Source: Ilex aquifolium (Eukaryota; Streptophyta; Magnoliopsida; Aquifoliales; Aquifoliaceae). From it: a stretch of 64,000 bases of DNA. The DNA is taken from the NCBI GenBank assembly GCA_951799425.1, contig OX637394.1, positions 34,508,001 through 34,572,000 of the forward strand, in the 5' to 3' direction. The translations under genes and the position numbers were made by a program. The stretch's first letter is position 1. Every line of letters starts with the position of its first letter. The notes beneath the pieces are model-generated. The model was not told where the DNA came from. It ran no database searches and was given only the letters and a program-made list of their open reading frames with translations. Positions 11,242 to 22,155 of the stretch are shown here, in pieces.

Positions 11242-12945
11242 ATTCTTATTGACCTTATCAGTAAGATTGAAGATCCTGAATTAAAACTAAAATACATCAA
11301 AAATCTCAAAGATCTGTTTTCCAAAAAAGAAAACAAACAATCTTCAGAGAAACCCTTGATTAGTTTTAACAAAACTTTGGAAAAATTCAGTAAGGAGAAA
11401 AAGAAAGAAATCACCTTACAAGATCTTCAAAGTGAAGTTAATAAAATCAAACAAGAAATAAAAGACTTAAAAGCACAAGACAGAATCTTTGCTGAAAACT
11501 TGAGTCTTTTACAAACTGCAGTTCCTGAGCCAAAGGATTTTAATCCTGAAAAACAGCCTCAAGAACAATCTGAAACAGAAGATCTTCAGAGAACACATTC
11601 ACAGCGGATACCCGTGACCTCCATTTCTACTATGGAAACTGTTGGTTTAACGAAGCTGCCATCTCACGATGGGTGTTCACAATCTGATGATAATATGATT
11701 AATTTGGTTAACAAAATCAGTTTTCAAAAATGGTATTCTCAAGTAAGAATCATCATTGATAATGATTTTGAACTTAAAATTGTTGCCCTCATTGATACAG
11801 GTGCAGATGTTAACTGTATCCAAGAGGGGATAATACCAACCAAATACTACCAGAAGACTGTCGAAAGACTTAGATCTGTAAATGGTAGTAAAATGAATGT
11901 CAAATACAAGTTGCCAAATGTGCATATCTGTCAAGACAATGTTTGTTTTAAAACATCATTTGTCCTCGTACAAGATATGACTGATGAAGTCATCCTTGGA
12001 CTACCATTCATATATCTGTTGTACCCATTTACTACAGATACTGATGGCGTATCCACGAAACCATTTGGTCACTCTGTAACCTTTAGGTTCATCACTAAAC
12101 CTGAAGTTAAGTATCTAAAACAACTTAAAGATCAGTCAATCTCTAAGTTTGTTAGGTTGATTAACCAGAAGACTAATCAACTGAAATTTCTCAAAGAAGA
12201 AATTAATTATAAAAGAATTAAAGAACAATTAACCAACCCAATTTTAATTGAAGAAATTCAAGAATTCAAGAAAAATTTGGAAACAGAAGTTTGCTCTGAC
12301 CTTCCTACAGCCTTCTGGCATAGGAAACAACATATGGTCAAACTTCCATACATCAAAGGATTTAAGGAAACAGATATCCCCACTAAATCCAGACCAATCC
12401 AAATGAACCATGAAGTAATGGAAATTTGCAAAAAAGAAATTTCTGAATTACTCAAAAATGGTATCATTAGGAAAAGCAAATCTCCTTGGTCATGTCCTGC
12501 TTTCTATGTCATAAAAAATGCAGAATTAGAAAGAGGCACACCAAGACTTGTAATCAATTATAAGCCATTAAATGCTGTTTTGGAATGGATCAGGTACCCA
12601 ATTCCAAATAAACACGATTTGATTAAAAGACTTTGTAATGCAGTAATATTTTCAAATTTTGATTTGAAAAGTGGATTCTGGTAGATCATTTTATCCCCAG
12701 AAGATAGGTATAAAACTGCATTTACAACACCTTTTGGACATTATGAATGGAATGTAGTGCCTTTTGGATTAAAAAATGCACCCTCAGAATTCCAAAACAT
12801 AATGAATGAAATATTTAATGCTTTAAGCCATTTTTCTATTGTCTATATAGATAATATTCTCATCTTCAGCAGGTCAATAGAAAAACACTGGAAGCACCTT
12901 AAGGCTTTCCTTGAAACTGTTAAACATAACGGCTTAGTCATCTAA
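11242..12945 (+). pseudogene. Endogenous pararetrovirus protease and reverse transcriptase (inactive)
   Basis: The frame is open from the junction at 11242. It starts with a post-knuckle segment (IEDPELK type) and a Lys/Glu-rich linker. The aspartic protease has DTGAD at about 11794-11808 and ILGLPF at about 11994-12011. The RT follows, with the KSPWSCPAF block, RLVINYKPLN and FDLKSGFW. A TAG at 12682-12684 ends the frame inside RT. The same frame continues through PFGLKNAP to the catalytic box, which reads YIDN instead of the two-Asp form (about 12846-12857), then stops at 12943-12945 next to an indel. The enzyme is therefore doubly inactivated. This is the C-terminal half of the viral polyprotein. 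Confidence 0.88.
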
Positions 12946-13684
12946 GAAGATTAAGTTGTTCCAAACCTCAGTAAGGTTCCTTGGATATGATATCCATCAG
13001 TCCACTATTGTTCCCATCAGTAGATCTATCCAATTTGCAGATAAATTTCCTGATGAAATTCTTGACAAAACCCAGTTGCAAAGGTTCTTAGGTTCCCTAA
13101 ACTATGTTTCTGACTTCTATCAGAGTCTTAGGAAAACCGTTAAACCTCTGTATGACAGGCTCAAAGGAAATCCTTCTCCTTGGACTCCTGAACATACTTC
13201 TATTGTCAAACAGGTCAAACAGTTCATTAAAACTTTGCCCTATCTTGGTATTCATTCGGTTGATTCCTTTAAAATCATCCAAACCTATGCCTCAGATATA
13301 GGCTATGGTGGTATTCTCCTTCAGAAAGAGTCTTCTAACTCTCCTGAACAAATTGTCAGATTCCATTCTAGTATATGGAACAAAGCACAAGCAAATTATA
13401 GTACTATTAAAAAAGAGATTTTATCTATTGTCTTGTGTATCTCTAAATTCCAGGATGATATACTAAATCAAAAATTTCTGGTTAGAGTAGATTGCAAATC
13501 TGCTAAATATGTTTTAGAAAAAGATGTCCAAAACATTGCTAGTAAGCAGATTTTCTCCAGATGGCAATCTACTTTAAGTATTTTTGATTTTGATATAGAA
13601 TATATTAAGGGCAGTAATAACTGCATCCCTGATTTCCTAACCCGTGAATTCTTGCAGGAACCTCATGGCGGACAGGAAACCTAG
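12946..13684 (+). pseudogene. Endogenous pararetrovirus RT thumb and RNase H (inactive)
   Basis: The reading continues in a shifted frame from the end of the RT palm. It has the FLGYDIHQ segment and the RFLGSLNYVSDFY connection, then an RNase H domain with ASDIGYGGIL, YSTIKKE, the VDCKSAKYVL stretch and PDFLTREFL at the C terminus. The first catalytic Asp, normally just before AS, is Tyr (TYAS), so RNase H is predicted dead even without the upstream lesions. The last codons overlap the start of ORF2 at 13665 in another frame, matching the compact layout of the virus. Confidence 0.85.
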
Positions 13685-15013
13685 CACTTCCTTTAAAAAC
13701 CCGGGGAAGGATAAGCTGAAACAAACAAGGCCACTAGCCTTAACCAACCCAAAGCCATATCAATTACCTAGCCCAAGCACTACAATTGAGATAGCAAACA
13801 GATTCCAACCTCTTGGACGGCCAGTAGCCCAATCAATTGTTGTCAACCCAAAGACCATTTCTCAAATGGCCCAACAAAGCCCAATAGCTTTGACAGCCTC
13901 TGAAATCCCTGACCAACTAGTCAATCCTTATTACCGTTCTGGACCAGCCCCCAAACCAAAAGCAGAATACATCCCAAAAGGACCCCCTAGAAATGTATTC
14001 TCTATTGAACCAAACCATGTCCACATAGTCAACCCTATTGACTTAGCTGATGTATACCTTGGACCCGGATGGACCTTTATCCCATCTGATCCTGAAAAAA
14101 CCTTTAGTTTTTATCAGGATATACTATTCTTTACCCAGTTTATTTTTATCAAACCCATATTTGATAAAATTGACCAAAGTAAGGTAATATATCATTCTTT
14201 ATATATCCTAAAGTTTATCTCCCTAAAAGAATGGGGATCTCACCGTTCATTACTCAGAGACCTCGAGGGATATAACAAAAAATTTAGTTACTATGACTAC
14301 CAACAGGCATGGTCTAAACTTATACTCTACCAAGATGAGTCATTAACTCACTCATGGTTCATACAGTTCCACAGAGATTTCAAGAGCCAGATTCCTTCCT
14401 GGTTCATACAATGGTGGCTTGTCTACGACCCCATTAATGAAATCTTTCCAGCTGATCTTCAAGATCATATAACTTTCTTTGCCTCCACTTATAAACCTAG
14501 TAGGCATGAGAGTCAGTTCCCTATTTTACTAACATTTGTTTGCAGGTACAGAGTTCCCTGGATCTGTAAATGGACATGGGAAATTAATGGTAACAGTGTT
14601 GCCCAACAGTTCTCTGTCAAATGGTGGCCTAGATTCTAACAAGAAAAGGTCATTGCATAGGTGCAGAAGGGGTTCCCAGTCAAGGTTCCAACTCCAGTAG
14701 CGGTGCCAGCAACTTACCACCAGCAAAAAAGGCTATGCTCCCCCTCAGGGTTTCACAAAAACCCCAAGAAGTGGCACAACCCTCCAAACAGAAGAAATCC
14801 TCATCTAAGGATTCTACTACCACCAAACAGCCAAAGAAGAAGTCCTCTGAGTTAATTGAGCTAGCTCAGAAACTCCTCCAGCAGGCAGCCAGTAGCAGTT
14901 CATCAGCATCCTCAGAAGGATCCGTCAATGCATCCATGGACCCATTCCAAGATGCCCAAGACCCCTATGAAGGTTATGACGACCTTGATGATGCCGATCT
15001 CTCTACTCCTTGA
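13665..15013 (+). pseudogene. Endogenous pararetrovirus ORF2, unknown function (broken)
   Basis: The ATG at 13665 overlaps the end of the RNase H frame. The N-terminal 110 residues are Pro/Gln/Asn-rich. The middle (about residues 110-325) is a Trp- and Phe-rich globular-looking segment with several WFIQ repeats (HSWFIQFHRDF, SWFIQWWLVY). A TAA at 14637-14639 interrupts it. A further frame at 14735-15013 encodes a Lys/Ser-rich stretch and a strongly acidic C terminus (YEGYDDLDDADL), so a frameshift is likely as well. A second ORF downstream of the polyprotein, overlapping it, is the layout of florendovirus-like genomes. Its function is not known to me. Confidence 0.7.
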
Positions 15014-15600
15014 TCCTAGTCTTTACTTGTGATAGCTTCAATCACTACTTTCTTTAATAAAGAAAGAAAAGATGTATGTCACATGTAATGATAAGGCATC
15101 AATTAGCAGACGAGGCTCTTTCCCCTAAAAGCAGCCGACGGTCAGATATTAATCTGCTTTCCCACCGAAAGTAGATTCCTTCAGACAACAGCAGGGGCCC
15201 ACACCTGCCTAAAGTCAAAAGTTACTTTGGTAAAAGCAATTACCCTCACTTTTCCACCGAAAGTAGAAGTGAAATGTCTTTCACCAGAGTTAAAGTAGCC
15301 ACAGAAGACAAAGAAGCAATCATTCTAAGATTCGTTCATAAATCCTTACGCCTATATAAGGACTTCAGTCTTCACTAGCAAACCAAGTTCCTTAAGAGAA
15401 CACACTAGAAGCCCTGTAAACACTCTCCTACCCTCTCTCATATTTGTTTCTCTACCTTCATAATGATGCAAATGAAGAGTATGAAGAGTTATATTTCCAC
15501 TTATCTCCACTAGACCACTAGTTCTAGAGTTGTAAGTATTATCTTTTATATTTGTATTTCCTTATTCTGTTTATAAATAAATCATTTTTATATCTATAGC
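15014..15600 (+). promoter_or_regulatory. Pararetroviral intergenic region: promoter and poly(A) signal
   Basis: Two direct repeats of CCACCGAAAGTAGA lie at about 15160-15175 and 15252-15267. A TATA box CTATATAAGG lies at 15352-15361, so a transcript start is expected near 15385. An AATAAA at 15576-15581 lies about 190 nt further on, as expected for a terminally redundant pregenomic RNA. Another AATAAA is near 15055. The order ORF2, enhancer-like repeats, TATA, leader start, poly(A) signal fits a caulimovirid intergenic region. Confidence 0.72.
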
Positions 15601-15616
15601 TTGTGATTCTCCTGCT

Positions 15617-15636
15617 ATATATATATATATATATAT
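15617..15636. repeat. (TA)n microsatellite at the virus edge
   Basis: About ten TA dinucleotides end directly before the start of the next element. Endogenous pararetroviruses are known to lie often in TA-rich repeats, so this may be the right-hand virus-host junction. It could also be part of the adjacent LTR. Confidence 0.7.
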
Positions 15637-16799
15637 GCATGCTAGTTAAACATCCTCAGTATTCCAATGGAGGACAAGCCATACCGGTAGGAACACCGTG
15701 GTTGTTAGACTGTCAGTATAGTTAGAAATATAGTAAGTAAAGAAACCCTAATAACCCAGAAGGACAAGCCATTCATGAGGATCATTTAGGTTTGTACCAC
15801 ACATCAGTAGAAAATCCTCAGCGTTCCGGTGGAGGACAAACCATACCGGTAGGAACACCGTGAATCTTTAACTGGCTGGTCTTATGATATACTGATGACA
15901 TAATTCCATGCACAGCACCAAAATTATGTACATCACTATAGCACGCATTAAGCATATAATACATATATAAATAAACATATAAATAAAACATCAGCATTTC
16001 CATAATCTAACCAATATTATACATATGTTTACCCTAGTTTGAAGGGTATAAACGACTACTCACGCTCCATTGCTACAGACAAACAAGGAGTGTGACTATT
16101 CGTCATTACAACTAAAATTAAACGGTAAATTGTAAAACTTCTTTCACAAGGAACAATTGAAACACAACCACCTTTATTATCATTTAAGACACAAAAGTGG
16201 CGGTAGTTCAACTATCCGAATAGAAAGATACAATAGAAATGTAGAAATACAGAGTAACAATAAAAGTGTATCACAGACCGGCTATGTATTGAACTTTCTC
16301 TTTCTTTTTCTTTCTCTCTTTCTTTCTTTCTTCCTAACTTTGGAAAGCTTTCTTGGCTCAAGTATGGCCGGCCAAATGAAGGGAGAATTGCTCTTGGGGA
16401 AGTCTTGAAAGGCTTGGAAAAGGATGGCATGAAGAATGAACAAGGCACCCCTATTTATAGAGGGGGGGAAACTTTCGGCCAAGGGGGGGTCTCAACCCCT
16501 ACCTCCACCTTCCCAAAGGTCATGCCTTGCAGTGGTGCTAGGTGTTGGCTTCTTGGGCTGCCACTTGTCAACTTCTTGTTGGTCGATGTTTCTTTATTGC
16601 ACTTTGGTCCTTCGTGACTTCAAGTTTTGCAAATTGGTCTTGTATTCTCCAGTATTTCTGCATTTGACCCTGTAACTTAAACATAAAATATTTAAAACTA
16701 TAAATTAAGTACAAACTATAATTCATAATATTTAATTGTCTTATCTTACAAAATTGATTACTTAATCATTTTAATTTATACATTAATTAGGGTTAATCA
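15636..16799 (-). repeat. 3' LTR of element I
   Basis: On the minus strand the LTR begins TGATTAACCC at 16799, directly after a polypurine tract. A TATA box TATAAATA lies at 16452-16459 (minus). Two copies of a CACGGTGTTCCTACCGGTATGG-like stretch occur near 15669-15700 and 15832-15862, about 165 bp apart. The distal end is uncertain (15636 or 15640), because the partner LTR is not in the window. Length is about 1.16 kb. Confidence 0.7.
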
Positions 16800-16815
16800 C
16801 ACCCCCCAACTTAAA
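16800..16815 (-). other. Polypurine tract of element I
   Basis: On the minus strand it reads TTTAAGTTGGGGGGTG and immediately precedes the LTR start. It matches the tract of element A. Confidence 0.8.
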
Positions 16816-18546
16816 CTTTACTAGTCCCTAGTAAACACAAATTATAGAAATTATTTCACAAAATAAAAATAAAAATAAAAATAACATAACAAAGGTAAAA
16901 TCATTTTCGTAGATTTTTTTCACGATTGCATTTAGCATATGCAATAAGCCGTTAAACCCCTAGGTGATCTCTAGTGGACGAATTTTGTCTCGTGAAGGTT
17001 TTCAGTAAAGCTGCCTACAAACTTCAGTAGTTAGCAGTTTATAACTCATACTTTTCACTATCAAGATTAAATCAGTATTCCTGTCCATTGCTAAAATACT
17101 TCCTTTTTCCGATCACTGCAAGAGTAACACACGTTAGTTGTAACATTATCTATATATTTTTATAAAAACTTGTGTGTGTGATGATTTATTTTGTTTCAAA
17201 AATCACTTCATAAATATTAGCAACTTTCATGGTAGTCTTGATGTCAATTTTTTCCTGAAATACACTCAGCAAATAATATATATTCGTTATTGTGACTATT
17301 CTCTCAATAGTTACATGTGATTGGAATATTGTTAACGAAGTAAATAATATCACATGTAACATTTCTGAAGAACGGGTATTTGAATCGAATTGAAATTTGA
17401 CATAATCTCATGATCGGATATTAACATTATATCAGACATATTATTAACATTCTCCCTCTATGGATATATAGGATTAATACAGAGATATGATTTCTGGAAT
17501 CAAAAAAGACTTTCTTTGGGTTATAACGTGGTCATTGGGTTAAGGTTTAAGAAACGACGTCAATGGGATTTCAAGAGCTACTTTTTATATTGTGGCACAC
17601 CTCTTTCCAACTTTTCAGATTTTGCATGTTCATTCTTTCCATTTTTCACTTTTTTGGCAATTTTTTTTTTTTTTTTTTGGTTTTTTCTTTTCTTTGAATA
17701 GCCGATACCCTTTTCTTTTCTCTTTTCCACCTTTTTTTTTTTTTTTTTGTAGCATACTAATTTAAAAGAGGGTGCAAGAAAATTATGTAGCCAGGGTATG
17801 TTTAATATATTTTCATATGGCTCGGATGTGTTTTTCGGGTATCATTAAAAGAATTTATACTCTTTTAGGCTTAATCATGGTTGACTAAGGATATACTTTT
17901 GTAAAAGAAATGGTCAAGGCTCAAAGATAATGAAAAATGGCCTAAGATCATTTTTCAGAAATTTTTTATCTGTATTAATCCCACATAAGAGAATTTCAAG
18001 GATAATGTTAATAATATAATCTAACAAATGCTAATCTAGATAAAATTAATGAGAATATTGAAAGAAAGTTTACCGTAGAATCGAATATGTTTATTTGAGT
18101 AGAGGTAGAATATCTCTCCAAGGAAGATTGGCTCAAATTCTTCAATTGGTCCAACATCTCCACTAAATATGTAAAGAGTGTAATATTTCACAAGGTTTTT
18201 GGAATAAAGAAATCTATTCGTGCTGTAACAGAATAAGTTCAAACGAAAATATTAAGATAATATACAACTAAAATATGAAAATCTCACGTGATTAGATTAA
18301 GGTTATTTTCACAAAACATAGGAATATTAACCTAATTCAACTGTAAATTATATAAAATAATCCTCCTAACGGAATTAATATGAGGTCCATATTAATTATT
18401 AAAAACTAGTTAAACATAAACAAGTTTAAAACAAACAGCATAATTAAAACATAAAGTAACTTATAATTTAAGTGCATAAAATAAAAGTGCATAATGTAAA
18501 AGATGAGTGAAAGAAAACAAATTGTTTTGTAGAATCTCCTGTCTGT
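16816..18546 (-). other. 3' non-coding region of element I
   Basis: No credible gene is present. The block at about 16915-17030 matches 6544-6650 of element A. Two long T runs (about 17660-17680 and 17732-17748), within pyrimidine-rich sequence, correspond to a purine-rich tract on the element's sense strand, as in element A. The ggcctaagatcattt stretch at about 17939-17953 is also shared with A. Confidence 0.7.
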
Positions 18547-18996
18547 TTAGGAAGTAGAAGATCCTGCTTCAAAACATTCTCTAAAGAATTGTACTTGATT
18601 CTGCTCATATTCCTCCAGACGTCTATTGATCTGAGTAATATTGGTCTCTATTTCCAGTAAGATTTGTCTATCAATTATGTCGTCCATTGGTATGTATGGT
18701 TGATTTGCTTGTGGTGTCAGTGGTATAAATTCTTCAGGTACTTGAAACGGTTCTTCTTGTGGTTCAGGTGATGCTTCAGGTTGGTTTTCCATTCTTGCTC
18801 CATGAATTTTTTTTAATGAAGTTTTATCTAATGCTCCAAGAGGTTCCACTGTTTTTCATGTCGGATCAGTGATCACACCTTTGTCCCTGCATAGCTCAGA
18901 AACTAACATAGCATATGGGAGTGAGAGTTTCTTTCTATTGACTGTAAGTAACATTTGGTCCATGATTAAGTTCGGTAAGTCGATGGTGTGTCCCAT
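18547..18996 (-). pseudogene. Env-like ORF of element I, C-terminal part
   Basis: This continues the frame that is interrupted by element B at 18997. The first part (DLPNLIMDQMLLTV, LPYAMLVSELC, GVITDP) resembles the distal end of the plant-transposon-protein domain found in Athila env-like ORFs. A TGA at about 18859-18861 interrupts it. The frame then reads on through a Pro/Glu/Gln-rich segment and an apparent coiled coil (ILLEIETNITQINRRLEEYEQN) to a stop at 18547. The other part is at 27643-28355. Removal of B and one copy of its CCCAT duplication leaves the frame continuous. Confidence 0.65.
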
Positions 18997-19194
18997 TGTA
19001 ACACCCCGCATTTTCCTTTTATATAGGTATATAGATATATAATAAAAATATGAAATTTTAGGTCCTAGAACTTGTATTAAATAGGTTTGGTGTAGAAATA
19101 TGTGTTGGAGAGGTTTGGGATGAATTTGGTTGGTTTAGGATTGGATTGGATTGGACGGCACTGGAAGTCGGAGCAAAAATCTGTCAGTCAAACC

Positions 19195-19292
19195 GTACCG
19201 GTACCGCGTACCAGTACGACTACTCCAGTAGCTTAACTGTACCGGTACCGCGTACCGGTACCATACCGTACCGGTATAGCGTAACGGTACGA
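19195..19292. repeat. GTACCGGTAC palindrome array in LTR B
   Basis: Perfect GTACCGGTAC copies lie at 19195-19204, 19239-19248 and 19252-19261; near-perfect copies follow at about 19268 and 19281. The 3' LTR array (about 25896-25965) lacks a 29 bp unit present here. The array lies about 200-295 bp into the LTR and upstream of the presumed start of transcription. The same decamer occurs in the unrelated Athila-type LTRs A and F. Confidence 0.95.
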
Positions 19293-19510
19293 TTTATCTG
19301 ACGCTCGCCGAACAGTAAAAGTCAGGATTTAGGTATTTTAAAACACCCTTTTTAAGCCTCATTTTCCCCATTCTTCATTTCCACTCTCACACTAAGCACC
19401 TTAGAACCCTAGGAGAGAAAGAAAGGAAGAGAGAGACTCAAGATAAAAAGGGAAAAACACAAGCTTTAAGGGTGATTCAAGATCAAACCCTAGATTTCAA
19501 GAACACCAAG

Positions 19511-20572
19511 GTAGGGGTTTTCTTCCATTCTTGTTCATTGATGTTAGGGTTATTATATATATATGTTTTGACTCCTAATCATATGTATTTGCTATGGGTT
19601 CATTGTTTCTTGGTTCTCTTGCAATTGTTAACATGTTTTACACAAAGTTAGGGTTTTATACCCATGAAATCCCTCTTTTGTTTGAAAAACCCTAGTTTTC
19701 AAGAGTGATGAGTTTTCCTCTTGAACTCTTCCTTTATTCTTGATTTCAAAATCATAGTGTTTTGTGTTGAGTAATAAAATGATATTGTTGTGATCTCTTG
19801 CATTTTTCTTGGTTGGTTATTGAAAATGTCACATTCTTAATTTGGGGATTTTGAGATATGCTTGTAAAATGAGAAATTGTGGATTTTGTAGTTATTTGGA
19901 ATTGTTGGTGAATTGAGAATATTTTGATTTCCTCATTGGTATGGTTGTTGTGATGGACTTGGATTGCCTTCGAGAGATGCCGTAGAGTGTTAGAGGTTAG
20001 TCTATCCCAGTGGGGGTGAGATGGTTTCCTAACACTTGTGGTGGGTTGTCATTTGGTAATGCGACCACTATCGTTCATTGGAGTTCGAACAAGGGATGAT
20101 ATACTTTTCCTGGGAAGGGACTCGTCACTGCCATTGGGATGGTAGACGCCCTTTCCTAAAGTGTTTGTGATTGTGATTGTGATTGGTGGACTAGGTATAA
20201 TCGTTGGGTAGATTCATGAAAAGCAATCAACATACATGGTACGGGGATGAACCAATATAAATGGGATGATGGGTTGGACCGCCTTGGCCGGTGCATTGGT
20301 ATGGGACAATGCATTGGGAGGCGCCCTTCCTAAATGGCTAAAAGTTAGAAATTGTATATTGTTATGAAATTTACCTTAACCTTTCACTTGATTATTGTTA
20401 CGGCTTAAACTTGAGATCGATTTAAAATGTCCCGTTTTTACTTCAAAGTTGATATATGCTATTTACGAAATGATACTGACCGATTTTCATCTGTTTTCTA
20501 AACCTTGTTCGGGTTTGGAAGAATTTTTCTACAGAGCTTCGTGCTCACCCCCTACAGTTGAACATTTTTCAG
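19511..20572 (+). other. Candidate leader intron in LTR B
   Basis: The donor CCAAG/GTAGGGG at 19510/19511 and the acceptor AACATTTTTCAG/ATT ending at 20572 would define a 1062 bp intron. Equivalent donor and acceptor sequences occur at corresponding places in LTRs C and D, which are otherwise divergent. Splicing is inferred from this conservation and not demonstrated. Confidence 0.45.
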
Positions 20573-20972
20573 ATTTTGTGCCAGAGGAGGAGCTCGGTGC
20601 GAACGAGTTGGGCCATGGAGAGACCTCACTAGAGGGCTACTTGGATCCCGAGTGGGACATCTAGAGATGTCTTTTACTTTTGTTCTAGACTAGAATATTC
20701 TTTTGAAACACTGTATAGTCTAGATCTCTTTTGTAATTTCCGTTGTGCTATAATAGTTAATGTTTTCTTTGGGGAAATGTAAATGCCATTGTTGGGCTTA
20801 TTCTTTTGATATTGTGGCCATAGCTTGGCTTATTCTTTTGGGATGATATTGTAAATCCTATGGATGATGAATGAAAAATTTTCCTTATTGATGGATTATC
20901 TTAGTGCTCTCATTATGAAAATGGTTTTAGAATGTAATGCCGTCCAGGGTGGTTTTTGGGGCGTTACAGATT

Positions 20973-20984
20973 TGGTATCAGAGC
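20973..20984 (+). other. Primer binding site of element B (tRNA-Met)
   Basis: TGGTATCAGAGC starts 4 nt after the 5' LTR, the usual initiator-tRNA-Met site of chromoviruses. Confidence 0.93.
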
Positions 20985-21168
20985 CTAGGCTTTAGTCTTA
21001 CATGGGAGCTGTAGGTTGTGGATTACCACTAGAGATGTAGGTTTAGGGTGAAGGAAATTGTTAAGTTAAATTTTGTATATGCCTTGTGCTTAAATTAAGA
21101 CATCCTACATATCACTTTAGTTTATATCTTGCACATCAAGGAAACTAAGTTGTGAATTGATGTGCAGG

Positions 21169-22155
21169 ATGAACGGCGAACAAGGACGGGGACGCGAACG
21201 TGGGCGTGGCCGTGGAGGTCAAGCAAATCCACCACCACCACCACCTCCGGATGCCATGCAAGGCATTTACCAATGCTTGAGGGAGCTCACCACTTTGGTA
21301 CAAAACCAAAATGGTAACAACAACCACAATGGTGGAGCTCATCCTCTCGCTCAAGTACCGAGCAATGGGAACGGAGACCAAAGGATGATAGCTCTTCGGG
21401 AATTCTTAAGACAATGACCACCCAACTTCCAAGGGAGCTCCAATCCTTTAGAGGCGGATAGATGGATCCGCCGAGTGAAGAAGCTCTGTGATGGCATGGG
21501 AGTTGCCGAGGAGTTGAGAGTTGGTTTGGCGACCTACCTGTTTGAAGGGGAGGCCGACTATTGGTGGGATTCCATAAAGAGGAGAAAGGACACCGACACA
21601 CTCACTTGGGAAGAGTTCGATCAACTTTTCCAAGATAAGTACTTCCCTGAATCGGTCAGAGACCAAATGAAGGCGAATTTTCTTGCACTACGACAGGGTA
21701 GTATGACCGTGGCTGAGTATGAGAGGCGGTTCGACGAGCTCTCCCGTTATGCTACGGGATTTATAGCTACTGAGGCCGACAGGGCCAAGCGTTTCGAGCA
21801 GGGTCTGAGGCCGATCATTAGGGAGAAGTTGGTGGCTCTCAGAATTCGTGAGTTTGGGGACTTAGTGGACAGAGCCGCATTTGTGGAGAGATACATGGAG
21901 GATACTCAGCGGCGACAGAGCCTTATGAGGGGAGGTCCGATCAGGACGGGTGCTAGCGGCAGTGGAGTGCAGCGAGCGGCACCTTACCGGCGCCCAGATC
22001 AGGCAGGGGGACAGAGACCCCAGATAGCTCGAGGAGCAGGAGATGTACCGGGGAGGACAACCACAGACCCTCGTCAGTGTTTCGCATGTGGAGGAGTGAG
22101 GCACTTCAGACACAATTTACCATCGCTTCCACCGAGGGACAACCAAGCGACATGA
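21169..22155 (+). pseudogene. Element B gag (nonsense-broken)
   Basis: The start MNGEQGRGRERGRGRGG corresponds to the start of the related element C. An Arg/Gly-rich N terminus is followed by a Pro run. The capsid part has the retrotrans_gag block: EADYWWDSIKRR, LTWEEFDQLFQDKYFP and QGSMTVAEYERRFDELSRY. A TGA at 21415-21417 interrupts it. The zinc knuckle near 22077 reads CFACGGVRHFRHN, so the final Cys is replaced by Asn. A TGA at 22153-22155 ends it, but the same frame continues into protease. Gag would form the retrotransposon particle and bind its RNA. Confidence 0.9.

Larger units (their letters stand above)
18997..20968 (+). repeat. 5' LTR of element B
   Basis: The LTR is 1972 bp. It holds a palindrome array at 19195-19292, a candidate leader exon ending ACCAAG at 19510, a candidate intron 19511-20572 and a downstream exon. 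The ORF at 20395-20664 is repeated in the 3' LTR and overlaps the candidate splice acceptor; I do not consider it a gene. An inverted repeat AGTGTTAG / CTAACACT lies at about 19986-20036. Confidence 0.95.

Noticed and set aside
20395..20664. Conserved ORF with SGLEEFFYRASCSPPTVEHF, again at 27145-27339
   Set aside because: Present in both LTRs by duplication and overlapping the candidate splice acceptor; the nucleotide motif, not the protein, is kept in LTR C.
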